This document shows, in pieces, positions 14,601 to 28,332 of a stretch of DNA of 64,000 nt. The stretch covers positions 29,385,493-29,449,492 of the forward strand of contig NC_044573.1 of the NCBI RefSeq assembly GCF_901933205.1, written 5' to 3'. The notes below the pieces were generated by a model, which saw only the letters and a program-made list of their open reading frames with translations, made no database searches and was not told where the DNA came from. A program made the position numbers and the translations under genes. Numbering within the stretch: position 1 is the stretch's first letter; each line of letters begins with the position of its first letter. Origin of the DNA: Camarhynchus parvulus (Eukaryota; Chordata; Aves; Passeriformes; Thraupidae).

Positions 14601-17460
14601 CCTGGGTTTTTTTCTCCTTTTAAAATTATGTCCTTCCTATAGTGTTCACTTAGCCCTCAATTGTTTTAGAAAACTCATGTGGGAATTGACAGGACTTCAG
14701 TAGATGATGCAGGGAAAGGCACCAATTAGGAAGGCAGATCTCTGGGTTCTACACAGTGGTTAAAATGACAGTACATTTTTACTCTGCCTTAGATAGATAT
14801 TTTCAGAGTCTGCAGTATGCAGGTGCTGTGTCTTCAGAATCTCCATCCTGCACATCTCTTGATGTGTCTGATGTTGAGTTGCACTATTCTTTCAATGTGC
14901 AGTGTTCTTTTTGACATTCCCTGGAGTTTCTCCTAGAAATTGGCATGACTACCTACCTACCTGACTTTTGAAAAGCTGGATTTGCATGTGTTTTCAGGTA
15001 CTTATAATTATTAATTTTGCATTCACAACATTTTTGAGCATACTTATGCCATTCATCCTGTTTCATGGTTTCTTCAGATAGTAGTTACCTTGTATGTTCA
15101 GTGAAGTCAGCCAGTTTTTGCATAGTTCTTAATCTCTTTAATACAACACCTGTATTTCATTTTATCCAAAGGCAAGCCAGGTTCATTTCTCTGATGCTTA
15201 GTGAACTTTGGATGGATTCCTTGATCTCATGTGTCTCACTGCAATGCTGAGATTAGGAGCTCTGATTCAATTTGAGCTGCAGAAAAGTGTGGGTCACACT
15301 TAAAGGAAATATTTGGGGGGCTAGTTTTGGTTTGTGCTAGAGCTCCAAATCTTTCTTCCCCTTCTGGCAGGCTTGTGTATGCACTGTCCCCTTTCACCAT
15401 GGAATAAGCCAGGCAGAAAGCTTCCTTCTCCTTCCTGCAGCATCAGGAGTTGAAGCCTGCTGCCTTTGTCTGTGACATTGTCCAGTGCCTGTTTATGGCA
15501 CTGCTGAGTGTCAGATTTGTATGAGCATCCTTATCCAACATGGTACTTCACCTCTGCTTTCACCTTTGATCTTCAGAGCACCATATACTCCAAGGCAATT
15601 CCAAAGTTTCCCATTTTTTTTGGAGGAGTGTGAGGATAAATCCCATTTTCTGGCTCCTCTGTATCCCTACAGGGGTTTTGAGTTTCTCAGTCACTGTTCT
15701 GGCTCCAGACCCTGGGGTCTTGATTTTTCTCCTCCTACCTTGCTTGCTCAGTGCTGGCAAACCCAGAGGGCACACATATAAGCCAAAGTTTGTTCATTTA
15801 TTTTTTCATCTGGGACTGCTTCGAAGATCATTTACTAACAAGCTTTGCAGAAACAGCTTTCTAGCACTACTGCTGAATTTGGAAGTCCTTCATGTTACTC
15901 AGTTATCTCAGACCTGTTTTTTTGCTTTTTCTCCATTTGACTCCAAGCTCCATGGTTTGCATATTGCTTTTATTTGCCACTTCAATTTTATTTAATTTCA
16001 GCTCAGAGACATCAAACACTGGCTGCATTTCTAGATATATGTATTTCCTGCTTTCTTGCCCTTTGTAGCCTGAAGGCAGCCTAAGTTCATAATTGAACTA
16101 CAGGCGAGATGGGAAAAGAGAACTGTTTGTTCCATGAACTCAGCAGCATTAACCATTAACTATGCCTCTGTTTATTTTTAATGAAGGAAGAAGTGGAAAA
16201 AGTAATAGCGTCTGTCTCTCACCTGTATTGATACGTGGCTTTTAAGGAGGTGGGAAGCTTGAGAAGAGAGACAGAAAGAGGCAAGCATTGCTTTATGTGA
16301 TCTTTTCCACTTCTACTCCTGGAGAAAGGATTTCAAAATCTATTTCCCCCACCCCAGTTTTTGTCTCTTTCTTTCTTCCCTTTCCCATTACCTTGAATTA
16401 CTAGCAAGTTTTAAAAGAAGAGGAGGGAATAGAAAGATGAAGCAGTGTTCAATCCACCATTCTGCTCCCCGCTGCAGCCTTTCCTCTTCCCTTCCTGGCA
16501 GAAGAATGCTGCTTTCTTGCTTTTGGGGTTTTTCAGTTGCTAGGAATTCAAAATATTTGTGGCTTTTTTGAAAAATAATTTTGGAAATTGCGTCAGTGCT
16601 GAGGCCCTGGGGCTGGAAATGCCAAGTGTTACCTAAGTGGAATAGTTGGCAGCCCAGCGTGGCACTGTGTGATAGGAGATGAACCTGGGGCAAGAGGAGC
16701 CAAGCACCGAGGGTAGAAGGCCCCCAGCTGTTTCTGAGTCACAGTCGGGCAGAGGAGCAGTGCCCTGATTGCAGAGGGCAGCTGGCTGAGCATGAGAAGC
16801 AGCCCACACACAGATCTTGGTGGCAGAGGGAAACCAGGCACTAAATGGAGAGGTAAGCAGAGGAGGACCAGAAACATTTGACTGGCAGGAAGCAATGGGT
16901 TTTCTGAAGAGGGACCAAAATTCAAGGAGACCCAACCAGCCTTAACCTGTCATGCTTCCTCCTTCCAAATCTGCTGCTTGCCACAGGAGTCTGGGCAAAT
17001 GGAATTACTTTTTTCCCCCCACCCTGTACAAAACTGTCTTACCTGGTGGATTCAAAAATGAATGATGAGCAAAGTCAGGAAACAAGAGGACTTGTCACAG
17101 GAATCTGGAGAAAAAGAGCTCCTCAGGGTGAAGTTAGTGGAAAAAACCAGAGCAGACACCCCTCCCTCCCGCTGGCATAACATGCAGTTCTGTGGAGTAA
17201 CACACAAACCAAGGGAATCCTGCCATCTCTAGGGAAGGCTTTAAGATGTTAAAATTCCCGTTTTCCTTGGCATGTGAGGAAATGTTGTTTGTTGTTTTAA
17301 AATGAATATTTCAGTAGTTCCAGCAGAAGAATTTAAAAATCTCATGTACAATAATGAGGAGGGTAATGTCTATGCAAGTGACATCTATGAAAAAGAATCT
17401 GGAGCATTCAAATATGTCCAGTTTGCTGGAAAAAGTTGAGTTTGATAGTGTAGTGCTCTT

Positions 17461-17537
17461 TACAATATCTTTATGTATTTAAATATACAAAATATTTTAT
17501 ATATGTAAATATGTAATATATAATTTATAATATATTT
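17461..17537. repeat. AT-rich low-complexity block
   Basis: About 77 bp made almost entirely of A and T, with repeated TATA and ATAT words. It is a simple AT-rich stretch without a clean unit. Confidence 0.8.
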
Positions 17538-20500
17538 GGCTGGTTTTTTTCTTATTCAAAATTTGGAAGCCTATTATCAGTAGAAATGACCCTTCTTCCT
17601 TGAAAAGGCCCTCTGTTCTCTAAGAAAATAACTTTATATTGTCAAGAAATTTTACTCAAGCAGAAGAGAAACTGGGTTTTTAAATCTTTTTCTCCTGTGC
17701 CAGGTGTCCTTGCTAACAGCTTCACTGCAGTTCGTGCGATGGTCTGGTTGCTTTGCTCTTTGGCACTGCCTGACATTCATAAACTTTTGGTAAATCTGCA
17801 CATGATTAGTCAATTCCAGGGTGAAAATATGTTCAAGAGTATACTCATAAATATTGCTCAGTGCCATTTTGCAACAATATATATAAAGGAATTCTCCAGT
17901 TGCCATTATAATGTCCTACAACAAGCACTAGGCTACTGCAGTGCAGTTGTTCATGCTTACCTCTGGGGAAATTTTTATGGCCTGTGCTGCGAACTTTTCA
18001 AAATCCAAACCAGAAATGTCCCCTTTTGGTTCAGTTAGGTCCCCAATGGCTTGCTTCATTCTGTTTCCAAGGGTTTTGGGGTCCAGGGCCCCATTTCCTT
18101 CTGTTCAGAGATGGAACTAAAATGTGATGCACACAGGACAGTTGGTCTGTGTTTTTCCAGATGCCTTGGAGAAAAGAAGTGTAAGGCAGACTTGAGGGAG
18201 ATGGGAGATGTACTGCTCTGACCCCCTTCTACCTTTCCAGGGATTTGCAGAGGGGAATGCAGACCTGGCTAAAATTTTCTGCCCTATTTCTTCTTCTTGG
18301 CAAATTCCCTTCTCCACTCTTCTCCTATGATGAATTAGAGACAGATATCTGGACTGCAGAGACTTTGATGGATAAATGTGGCTATCCATACTATGTGGCT
18401 GCATACTATTCCTCTACTATATTGCTATTTTCTTTTGACAACACTTTTCTTGTTGACATCTGGTAAGTGCAGACTGAACTTTTGAAATCCTGGATAAAGG
18501 AGCAGCTCTGATTCTTTCCTTTTATCCTGCAAGGACAGCCAAGAATAGAGAAGACTTTGGCTGACCACCCAGCTACAGGGAAGGAATATGGCCGATGGGA
18601 ATATCACCAGAGCAGAGCAGGTAGAGCTAAAAAGGCACATCAGATTTGGTGATCTGAGGCAAGGTGGGAAAGGTTTGCAGGTAGTGAATGCTCAAAGTAG
18701 GGGTCCTGAGAGCCCTAGAAAAACACATCATGACATCATATTCCTAAGCTCCTGAGAAACACCTATCTGGATCTTTTGGGATAGTGGGTAGAAGTGAAAA
18801 CCTGCATCACTAAGGTAATAAATATCTCTGGTCTAGTGAGAAATGTGGATTGGGAAAAAACTTCACTTCTTTTCATAATTCTATTTTTAAGGGTTTTTTT
18901 CAAAGTAACACATGAAAAAGTGGAAGCTTTTGATGCCAAATTCTGTCCTGTTATGCACAAACATGACTTTTGTTGACCTTTTGAGGGAGGGCTATGGACT
19001 TCACTGAGTACAGAAGAGAATTGCGTAGGCTTGGACTGGGAATGACAAGTAACTATGAGGGATTTCAACAAATTTTTTACCAAGCCAAAAGTACCTGATG
19101 AGCGAAAAATGATGAGCTATCTCAAGGTTGGGGTGTGGAATAAATAAAGACACAGTAAAAATATAAATCACTAGGATCAACAAAACATCCCAGAGCCAAA
19201 GAAATAGCAAAATGCTGGGGAAAAAGTCAACAAAACCAGAAACAAAGTGAGAAGGGCAACAAAAGGTGCGAGAAAAAAAGGGTTGAAGATTGTGAAGTCA
19301 GAGTAGGACATTTATAATTATGTCAGGGACAAAAGGTCTGTCAGAGACTGCTTTAGCCAAGGGGAAGTTGTTCGTGGATGCCCTAGATAGTGCTGGGAAA
19401 CACTGCCGTTTCTTCACCTCAGCAGGCACCAGGAAGAAGAGACCTGCCAGGGCCAAAGGACTGTTTTGTCCAAAAAATGGAAAATTTCTGAATACTGTGT
19501 CTAGAGCAGCTGACAGAAAAGTATAATGGCTCACCAGGGCAGTGCCAGGGCAGCTGGAATCCTCCTTTACTTTCCCAAAAAGGCAAAGGTGGGAAGCAAC
19601 AAGAGGAGGACTGGCGAGAGCCAACCGCAATATCTTTATTATCCCAGCACAGCATGGGTCAGGGCAGCTCTTTCTCCCCTGTCTCTATGCATAGTGTGCA
19701 TGAGTTCTGGAGTTTTGGTTTTGTATCTTTTTAATGTAAGTGAATTTAATTTTGTGTGTGTGTGTGTAAAACCTTTAGATTTGAGTCCTGCTTCTGCTTG
19801 CTCTTCTTATGGTCTCTCCTTTGTTTAGGATGATTACCTGCTCTTAGTAAGGTAGCACAGAGTGCTCAGAAAATGCTGAACTTTATGCTCAGCCCCAGCA
19901 TCCCCACTTGTTCAAGCTCTGTGTTTACCCAAAATCTCTGGGGCTCAAATAAACAAGGTGATATTATATTTATAAATAAAACTGTGCATGACTAACTTAT
20001 GCATCTGATGGCAGAAAATAAGGTGACATTTGAGGTTGCAAAGCTCATAAGCACAAAATGAGAAAGGTTAATGAAATTGCACAGGGCAAGAGGGTTCATT
20101 ACTACTGCCTCTCCTGGACTATCATCCGTAAAGAAAATGATAACAGAATACTCTGTTTAACCATGGGATAGGTATGGTTCAGGCATGCAAAAAGGAAACC
20201 TGTATTTTTTCTGCTTGTACACAAGCCCTGGTTTGGGAAAAGCACTGGTAGGCACCAAACAGACATCAGGTGTGCTGGGGATGCTGCTGTCACCAGACCC
20301 TTCTTTATGGTGGAGGGAAAGCAAAGGCATTAAAGCTTCCATTAGCATGGCATGTACAGCACAAGCTTCTGCTCACTGGATACCCTCTCTCTGACCCTGA
20401 AGTCTCCTAAATCTGTAAGATACTTAATTGCATGACTTACTGAGAATGTCCACTTTATTTCATAACTGAGCTAGTCTAACTTTATTTTCTGATTATTAAC

Positions 20501-21369
20501 TCTTCAGTGGGCAAGGCCAGTCTCAGAAGAAAGGGACTTCTGTGCTTTCTGAACATCTTTTCCCTGGAAATGACATCAAGATTCTTCAAGTCTTGCAATC
20601 TAAATTGCTGCTCTTTGACACTTGTTTGGCAATTGAGAAGGGTAGGATTCAAAACAGCATCTTAGAGGTGAAAGGCTACATATCCTGTTAGTGGGAAAAA
20701 TCATCTACAAAAGCAATGGTATTTGTCAAGAGCCTAGAGAAGATCTGACATCAGGAAAAGCCTTTGTGAAGTCCACCACAGTAACAGAAATGTATTCACC
20801 TTGATTTAAATCATTCTTTTTACAGTGAAATCTAAAAATGGAGCAAGACAGGGTTATAACTTAAATGCAGGAACTGTGACAAATAACAATTTATATGAGG
20901 AAATGGAAGTGCTACAGGGATTGGGTTCCAGGGCAAACTTGTCTTGTGAAAAGGATATGAAGTTAAGTAATGGTCAAATAAACCAGGGCTTTTGTTTTCT
21001 TTTGTTTTGTTTTCAATATTGCTTAAAAAAAGAGATAGTGACAGAAACAAGAGCAGAAGTAAAGGTCTGACATTCAAGAAAGGCTTGCTTGTTGTTAATA
21101 TACCACAGAAATTGCTGAACAGTTTATCCCTGTGAAATTATTTCCTCTGGGATGTTGTTAACATGATGAAAATATGCAAAATATTGATTACTTTGCCTCT
21201 GAATCAAACCTGCAGGAATGCAGGAATGAAAAGCTAATATAAATAATCCTGTTTGATGGGGAACATTTTCTGAATTTTTCCTCTTGAACCATTTAACTTT
21301 TAATAGTTACTGGCTTTGTTCTGTTTATTTGTTTGTTTTTCTTTCCTTGCTCTGTTTTCTCATACAGAA

Positions 21370-21399
21370 CAATAAGAACTCAATGCAATAAGAACTCAA
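21370..21399 (+). repeat. 14-bp tandem direct repeat
   Basis: The 14-mer CAATAAGAACTCAA occurs twice with 2 bp between copies, a recent-looking local duplication with a 16-bp period. Confidence 0.85.
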
Positions 21400-22704
21400 C
21401 TAAATTGCACTTTTGTGACGATTTCTCCAAACAAATCTGAACTGTTGCAGCTTAAACACTGAGGAGCTGGAGAAGAGAAGCAAACTGCATCCTTCCCAGT
21501 GGTACTTGGTTGGTACCAAATGACTCCACAGTCATTCTGTCACTCTTTTATTAGGCTTCAGCAGCTGGGAAGTTGTATGTGCACAAGAGGTCAGGCTGTT
21601 TGCTGAGCTTGCTGGTTTTACTCTGAAATCATGGCCCTCCTGCTCCATTGAACAAAGATGGTCAGGAGTTCCTGGAGCAATTTTCCAAATAAAATATGCT
21701 TTTTTTTGTTAGCCAAATATATTGCAAAAATGTTTCCACAGAAGATGTTTCCTGTAGTGTGGTAATTTGGATTAACATGCTAAGAGAGACCTGTAAAGAG
21801 GCAGAGTCTGGGTAGGCACAGACTGCATCACCTCATGTCCCATAAGGTGGCCCAGCAGAACTAATACAGAGACCCCCGTCTCTGGTAAAGCTGCCCATTG
21901 AAATCAAGGCTTGCCTTGAATCAAGCAGAGCTATGATTTGAATGAGAGATTTTTCTTTGTTTATTTTCTTTCCTTCCACATGTAAGTGCTCCAATTATTT
22001 TAAGGCATTTATTTTTTTCTTTTTCTTTTTTTTCCTTCACCAAAAATAATCACATTTTCTATTCAAAAAATACTGAGTTTGTCTCCATACAGAAAATGAA
22101 AACTATGAAATCAGAAGTTTCATAATTTTTTACTAAGTTTTAGTGCTAGTTATGTTACAGATGTGGACCAGAAGGAGACCCATGTTTGAGTCTTCAAGCT
22201 TCTACCTGAATTTTCATCCCAACAGACAGCTCAGGTAATTTATTAAATGTAGATATTTTTAAATGAAGGAATAATGTCACCAGCATGACATGAACTGCCT
22301 TTACCTTGCTGCCCTCTTTGACCTCTAGCACTCTCCCTAGAGATGCCTTTGCTATATGTAGCATATCCTGAGGGAATGAGCTGAACGTGGAAACCTCCAC
22401 ACATTTAACAATGAGTGTGGGGAACAGCAATGCACGGGAACATTCCTTTGCAGGTTTTGGAAGTGCTTTCGAGGAGAAAATCCCCAAGAACTCCCTTCTA
22501 CCTATTTTGTGGTTTCGACAAAGCAACTTGCCTTCCTTACATCTTCTAGAATTCGAGAAGGATTTACTCTCTATACAACTGAAGGTCTTCAGGGTTTTCC
22601 CCACCTGCCCAGCAGCAGGTCTGACTCCGGCTGTGCCCTGCAGATTCCCGGGAGAAGGATGGAGGAGCCCGGCAAACCCCTCCGCTCCCGACAGCGCCTT
22701 TTTG

Positions 22705-22718
22705 CTACCACCTAGTGG
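22705..22718 (-). promoter_or_regulatory. CTCF-like motif (candidate)
   Basis: The minus strand reads CCACTAGGTGGTAG, matching 13 of 14 positions of the common CTCF core CCASYAGRKGGCRS. The mismatch is T for C at position 12. Occupancy cannot be judged from sequence. Confidence 0.4.
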
Positions 22719-22853
22719 GCACGGAGAGCTGTGAGAACGCGGACTCGTACAGAGGGGGATGGCACCAACAGGGAAAGAACGTGGAGAGAGTACAGACAAA
22801 CATTCCCCCTGACTTCGAGTTCCAGGGCCCTGAGCCTGCACTGAAGAGGCACA

Positions 22854-22915
22854 GTTATAATGAAGTTATAATGAAGCACCTAATGTTATAATGAAGTTAT
22901 AATGAAGCACCTAAG
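22854..22915 (+). repeat. 31-bp unit duplicated in tandem
   Basis: A 31-bp unit is present twice head to tail, 22854-22884 and 22885-22915, differing only at the last base. Each unit itself begins with two copies of an 11-mer, GTTATAATGAA, so the array is a repeat within a repeat. This points to replication slippage in two steps. No gene overlaps it. Confidence 0.9.
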
Positions 22916-24652
22916 CACTGTCAGCTGTAGGTGGCCTCGGAAGCCTTATGGCCCTGCTAAATGCTGAGGAGGGGATGGGAGGACCGAGGCTGTGGCCAGG
23001 GAACGTGGATTTCATTTTTCTTCAATCAGCCAAGACTGAAGAACAAGAAAACACAGGACAACAGGAAAAGGAACCAACTCACTTGTGAAGTGAGGCTGAG
23101 ATGACAACTAAAAACAGACCCAAATTTTGATATGTCTGGAGACAGCATGGGTTCATTTGGCTGTAAATCCTACAGATAGTGACGCACAGAAAATATAACT
23201 TTAGTGCAGAGGCCATTCTGTTCAATCTCCTGGGAATTTTTCCGAGAAATAGAGAGACACTGAACTGAGCCAACCATATGAGACTTAGCGTTGAGCCTGT
23301 ACCTTCCATGAGGAATCCTGGGCCAGATACTTGCTAATGTATGCATGTGCAGCACTAGTGATTTTCATGTACCAGCTGATGCCTACTGAGAACCTGATCA
23401 GTTCTGTTCTGTTGATTCCCCATTGGTTTTGTTGGCTTACTGCATGCTAAAAAATCTGGGAAATTACATGAAGCAGAAGTAATGCTGGGATAATGATGTG
23501 TTTGTTCTCCCCAACAAAATCCTAGCATTTTATGTACATTATCCGTATTTACATCACATTTCTCTCCTGAAAATCACTTTTACTCAAGAACATGAATGAA
23601 TGTTTTAAAAACACAGCCTGCAGAACAGTTTCTTTTAATTAATAAAGAAGAAAGAAATTTCCTCTGGAAAGAAAAAGCAGTAGCTGGAAAACCTGAAACT
23701 GAAGTCTGAAGTCCATTTAATGAAACAGACCTTACATATAAAGGAAGACTTAATCCCTTTTTGTCTTAATACCTCACATGAAGTTTTAAAGTAAAGGATT
23801 TTCTTGGAATTAATCCAGAGCTCCATTTTCAGCATCCCATAGGCTGGACACACACATGCTTTTGTGTAAATCACAATACTAGAAATCCAATATATTTAAT
23901 TTTCTTCACACGTCTGAAGGAATCAAAAACAACTATCAGATCAGGTATACAGCAAATAAGTTGACTTTCATAAGTACATAAATAAAGTTCCTGAGATTTT
24001 ACATTTATTTTAGAATTTGTTTAACTCAGAACCAAAACCATATGTCCATCACAGAAGGGAAGTGGGAATTAGAGAGAGAGGGAGTATATATTCATTTCAT
24101 AGAATTCAAATTTTACCTCAGTCCATAATAATGGAAATAAATCCTTTCAGGTCTCTATAGTCAATCCACTGCTACCTCCTGGGGAGCTCAGTGTCAGAAT
24201 CACCCGTGTCTGCAGCAGGGAAAAGGGAGATGTAATCCCAATTGTGCAGCTCCCCGATGCCAGCTGTATGAAGTGGAGATTAAACCTGTTGGGCTCTTTG
24301 GCTCATCAGTCAGAGAGTGGGTTTTAGAAAACATATATTGAAATTCAGTTTAGATGCGATAAAAACCATGTTTATTGAAAGACAGGGTGTATTTTGAAAG
24401 GTGAATCTTATCTCACATAAGCAGAAGTCATAGATTTAAAATTTCAGTTCCTTTTAGATCCCAAAGGACAAATTAGACTGAATCGCAGAATATAACAGTC
24501 ATTTGCAAAGCAAAAAAATAGAAATAAAGCACAAGGCAGTCACAGTCCTCCTAAAATGAAATATAAATTATGAACCTAAGATTCTGCCAGCTTTTTCCCA
24601 GGAAAGATAAAACCAGTGAGATTAACAGATAAATCTTTAAGGTAATAATCTA

Positions 24653-24679
24653 AAATGACAGCAGAGGGTGCTGTCATTT
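24653..24679. repeat. Perfect 11-bp inverted repeat, 5-nt spacer
   Basis: Arms AAATGACAGCA and TGCTGTCATTT are exact reverse complements around the spacer GAGGG. The centre also matches 12 of 14 positions of the CTCF core at 24658-24671 (plus strand). It could be a chance palindrome, a remnant of a small inverted-repeat transposon, or a protein site. Confidence 0.85.
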
Positions 24680-27188
24680 CTCCTTCGGTTCATGGTGTCA
24701 AGTGAATCCGCAGCTCTCTTGCCCCCCAAGCTGCTACTCTAAAGAATCTTAAAAAAAACCAAACAACCTAGTAAATATTGAAATTCAGTGTTATTTTTCT
24801 GGAAGGGAATTAAAGACCGTGAATAGAGGAAGAACATATACACTGGTACAGATTTAAGGCCAGAACTGACCTTTTAAATGTGTAGGTTCTCCTGCAAGTA
24901 TTTTAATTGTACAAAACTGTGAAAATTTTTTGCTGCTGTCTATTTAATTTAGAAACATAAATTTTAGACCTTTTAATCTTTAAATATTTCTCTCTCACGA
25001 ATTCATGCCTTGTCTGCCGCATATTGTTGTCATTACTGGACTGCTAAAACAGAACTTATAGAATAGTATTGTTAAATGTTTGCAATATCCTGCCTATGAA
25101 AGCCACTTAGTCATCCTTTGGAAGAGCTGATAAAAGAATGCACTGCATCGTTTCCTGGCCCCCAAGATAAATAAATGATCTAGAAATGCTCCTCAGTCTT
25201 TTTTGCCATCTGAAATTTCTACTTAGCCACTACGTACAAAGCATGCTTTTCTTGGTTTTTTCCCCTTCCTTTCATAGCTTGGTTGCTCAAATCATGGCCT
25301 GTGAGGCCACAGTCAAGACAAATACTGAAACTCTGGTCAAGTTTGACTGCAGAGAGAACCTAGGCAGGAGGTTTGATGCTGAACTTGCTGCAATGCTGAG
25401 TGTCCCTCAGGGTCAGCCCAAAAATGCTGAAACACAGTTTAAGGTTTCTAAACCTACCAGAGGCAGGATGAACACTCCATATTTCTTACTGTGCTGGAAC
25501 AGCCAGACCCAGTTCTGAGCTTTACTTGCCATAAATTCAGAGACAGCCCCATTCCAGGTTGTCTTTACAATCTAATATATAAGAAGCTTATCATGCTTAA
25601 GTATCAATTGTCCTCCTCATGCAATTTATAGTATTTTAGAAAGCATAAGGTACAAGATTTATGAGGCATGCTTGCAGCATAATAAATAGAATGAATTGGC
25701 TAGGTTTGTCACAGTTATAAAAAAAAGTGGCACAGTTTTCGTTGCCGTGTCAGTTTATTTTTAAGGGACATAACATGAAGATCTTTTATATGAGGCCCAC
25801 ATGTCTCATCAAGCAGATAGCAAGGTATGAGCTCAGTTTGATCCATCAGGAATGTAATACCAACCCCAGTATAATCCTGGCAAAGTCCTCACTGACTTCA
25901 GTGGGGTCAGGTTTTAACCCTACAGGGTCACATCATTTCAGGAAAACTGAGGATCTGGTTCAGTGTCTCTGTTTCTTTCAGACACACCAGATTGTCTCCA
26001 GCCTCACCTCTGCTATTCTCACATGAGTTCTCTTGTTCTTACCTCCTCCCTGTATTCCTCCAGTCCCACCCACTGGGCTTCACATTCCTGATATTGTATC
26101 TTGGTCTCTAAGGACAGGAGGCTGCTGCTGACCCTCTGCTTGATGTGGTGCTTGACATGTTTTTTCAGGTCTCACTGTCAGACCCAAGCCAGGAAAGTAA
26201 GTTCAAGACAAAGTGGTAACTAGTGGAATACTAGGGATTTTCCACTTTCTGAGGATGTCAGGGGAAGGCATTATGTATTGGATTTTGGAGTATTGAACTT
26301 GTGACTTTTTTGCAAGTCAGGGCTGGCAGTGTGTTTAAAACAAAGATTTATTAATCTGTTCCAAAAGGCCAAGTTACCATTTAATATCTTTCAGCAGTTA
26401 GCAAAGGCTGTATTTCTGCAAGTCCTTTGTGGATTCAAGACTTTCTTACATCTTTCTTCTCTTCGCTTTTTGTTTTACATAGGTTTTTCTTCCAGATCTT
26501 TATTCCATTTATTAGAAAAAATATTGGCCTGAAAAATACTCTCTGTGAATTACAGCCTATTAAATTTAACTTAAAAAGCATGAACATCTGAACTAGTATT
26601 GCACTTTTTACACTGTTGTTATCCATTTGGGTTCCCGTGTTTTCTTTACAATCATGAAGATAAATTTGTTGGTATTTCCTTAATAAATTCAAGTCATTAT
26701 TTGGGGATAAGATCTAAAATAACAGGTAATCACCTATAGCAGAGCTGAAATTTAATTAGACCCTTACACACAGATCAGTTGTAGTCTGGAGTCTGACCCA
26801 ATTCAAAATTACAGTTATTAGATGCGACATAAATAGAGCAGGTGCAGTCACCTAAACAGGGGTTAGGGACTGGGACAGAATTTAGACTGCATGATTGCCA
26901 TCCAAGACAGGCACACACAGAATCTTTGCTCTAGGGATTAGTCACTCTTTTTTGGTGGATGCTTCTGTGTGTTACAGAAGTGCTGTCATACTAACTGAGC
27001 AGAGAGAGCATCCTCATGTCCTATTTTCTATGAAAGTCATTAGGGGTTCTCAAACCACTCATCCCTAGGGGTGCTAAATTGCTCTGGTACATGGCTGAGA
27101 TATCTGATAACTCTGGATTTAGCACAGAGCATTAAAAATAATGACCACTTCCATTAAAAATGAATGGGTGCTTGGAGAACTTTCTTCT

Positions 27189-27224
27189 TGTGGTGATGCC
27201 CACACTGTGTGATGCATCACCACA
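27189..27224. repeat. Nested inverted repeat (hairpin)
   Basis: Outer arms TGTGGTGATGC (27189-27199) and GCATCACCACA (27214-27224) are exact reverse complements. Between them CACAC and GTGTG pair again around a single T. The result is an 11-bp plus 5-bp stem with a small asymmetric bulge. No element or RNA family was recognised. Confidence 0.8.
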
Positions 27225-28280
27225 GGTGCACCTCCTCCATGAACACCAGGTTTTTCACAGGTGATTCTGGTGATGCCCCAGCATTATAACAAGAGTGTGA
27301 TATAAAGTTTACTGCTCCTGCCTGTCTCTCAGGATTCTCAAACCCATAAAAAACCCATTACTGGAAGATGAATTTAGGGATTAAGTTCATTAGCAGTGTA
27401 CCCACTTTTTATTTATGTGTGCCATCCACTAATTTTCAGGGGTGAGCCCAAGCACAACCTTTGTGTATTACTGAAGGGAGCTTGGAGCTCAAAACCTCTG
27501 TTACGAATGACAATCAGTTATTTTCACTATATCAGTTTGGAAAGAAGCACTTGGTATAACGTGTGTTCAAATATCAATCTTGGAAAAGCATTTTTCCCAG
27601 TCATGCTGAATAGGTCATTCTCCTGGTGGACTGTCCAGTTTATTCCTATTTTTGAAAGCATTAGGGAAGGCCTTATCCCTAAAGCTTGCCATCTATCACT
27701 CCTGGTGGTAAACATCATAAATATTCCAAAATCCAGTGTAGTGTTGAGACAAAAAGGAGATAATGAAGAGGAGAAATTGCCAAAAAGAGCAAACTGATAA
27801 TATTTCTATACAATCTAACAGCTTGCCAGAGGTAATAGTTTGGACTTCTGTTCTGTAGGTTATATGGAGATATACATAATCAACTATTTTATTCTAGATA
27901 AGCTCATTTCTTTGATTTAGAGCCCAGGAGGAAGAGGAATGCAATGATATCTCCCTTCTTCATCTTGTAGACTGCTGAATAATTTGTGGTAATTCAGAAA
28001 TAGCTCCAAGCCCTTACACCTGGTATACCTATTGCAGGGGCACAGTTAAGTCTCACCCCTACTTGAAACATTTATAGGGAAATATTTATCAGCAAGAGCC
28101 TGAGGTTCCAACCAGCTGGCTGGAATGCACACAACTGCAATGACAGAGCAGCTCTTCTGCATGATGATTTGTCCTGTATAGGGCAGAGGCTTGAAGGCAT
28201 GAGGAGAAAAGGTTGCTGCAACACTTTCTGGGCATTCTGCTCCTCTAAAAATGAAACCTGGCAGTGTTGTTCTGCCTCTT

Positions 28281-28332
28281 GGTTTTTTGGTGTTGTGTTT
28301 TTTGTTTTTTTGTTTTTTTTGTTTTTTTTTTG
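28281..28332. repeat. T-rich tract with G interruptions
   Basis: T runs of five to ten bases separated by G over about 50 bp, a simple repeat. No retroposon body was recognised next to it. Confidence 0.75.

Larger units (their letters stand above)
13021..22853. other. Intergenic, no gene recognised
   Basis: No coding exon, RNA gene or clear transposon was recognised. Local features are an AT-rich block at 17461-17537, a short GT run near 19752-19768 and a 14-bp direct repeat at 21370-21383 and 21386-21399. A somewhat GC-richer patch at about 16430-16930 gives overlapping frames on the minus strand that look like chance. Confidence 0.65.

Noticed and set aside
22194..22841. 215-codon open frame on the minus strand
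   Set aside because: It opens with GTG rather than ATG, its first ATG falls late, and the composition and sequence resemble no family. There is no promoter or splice context.
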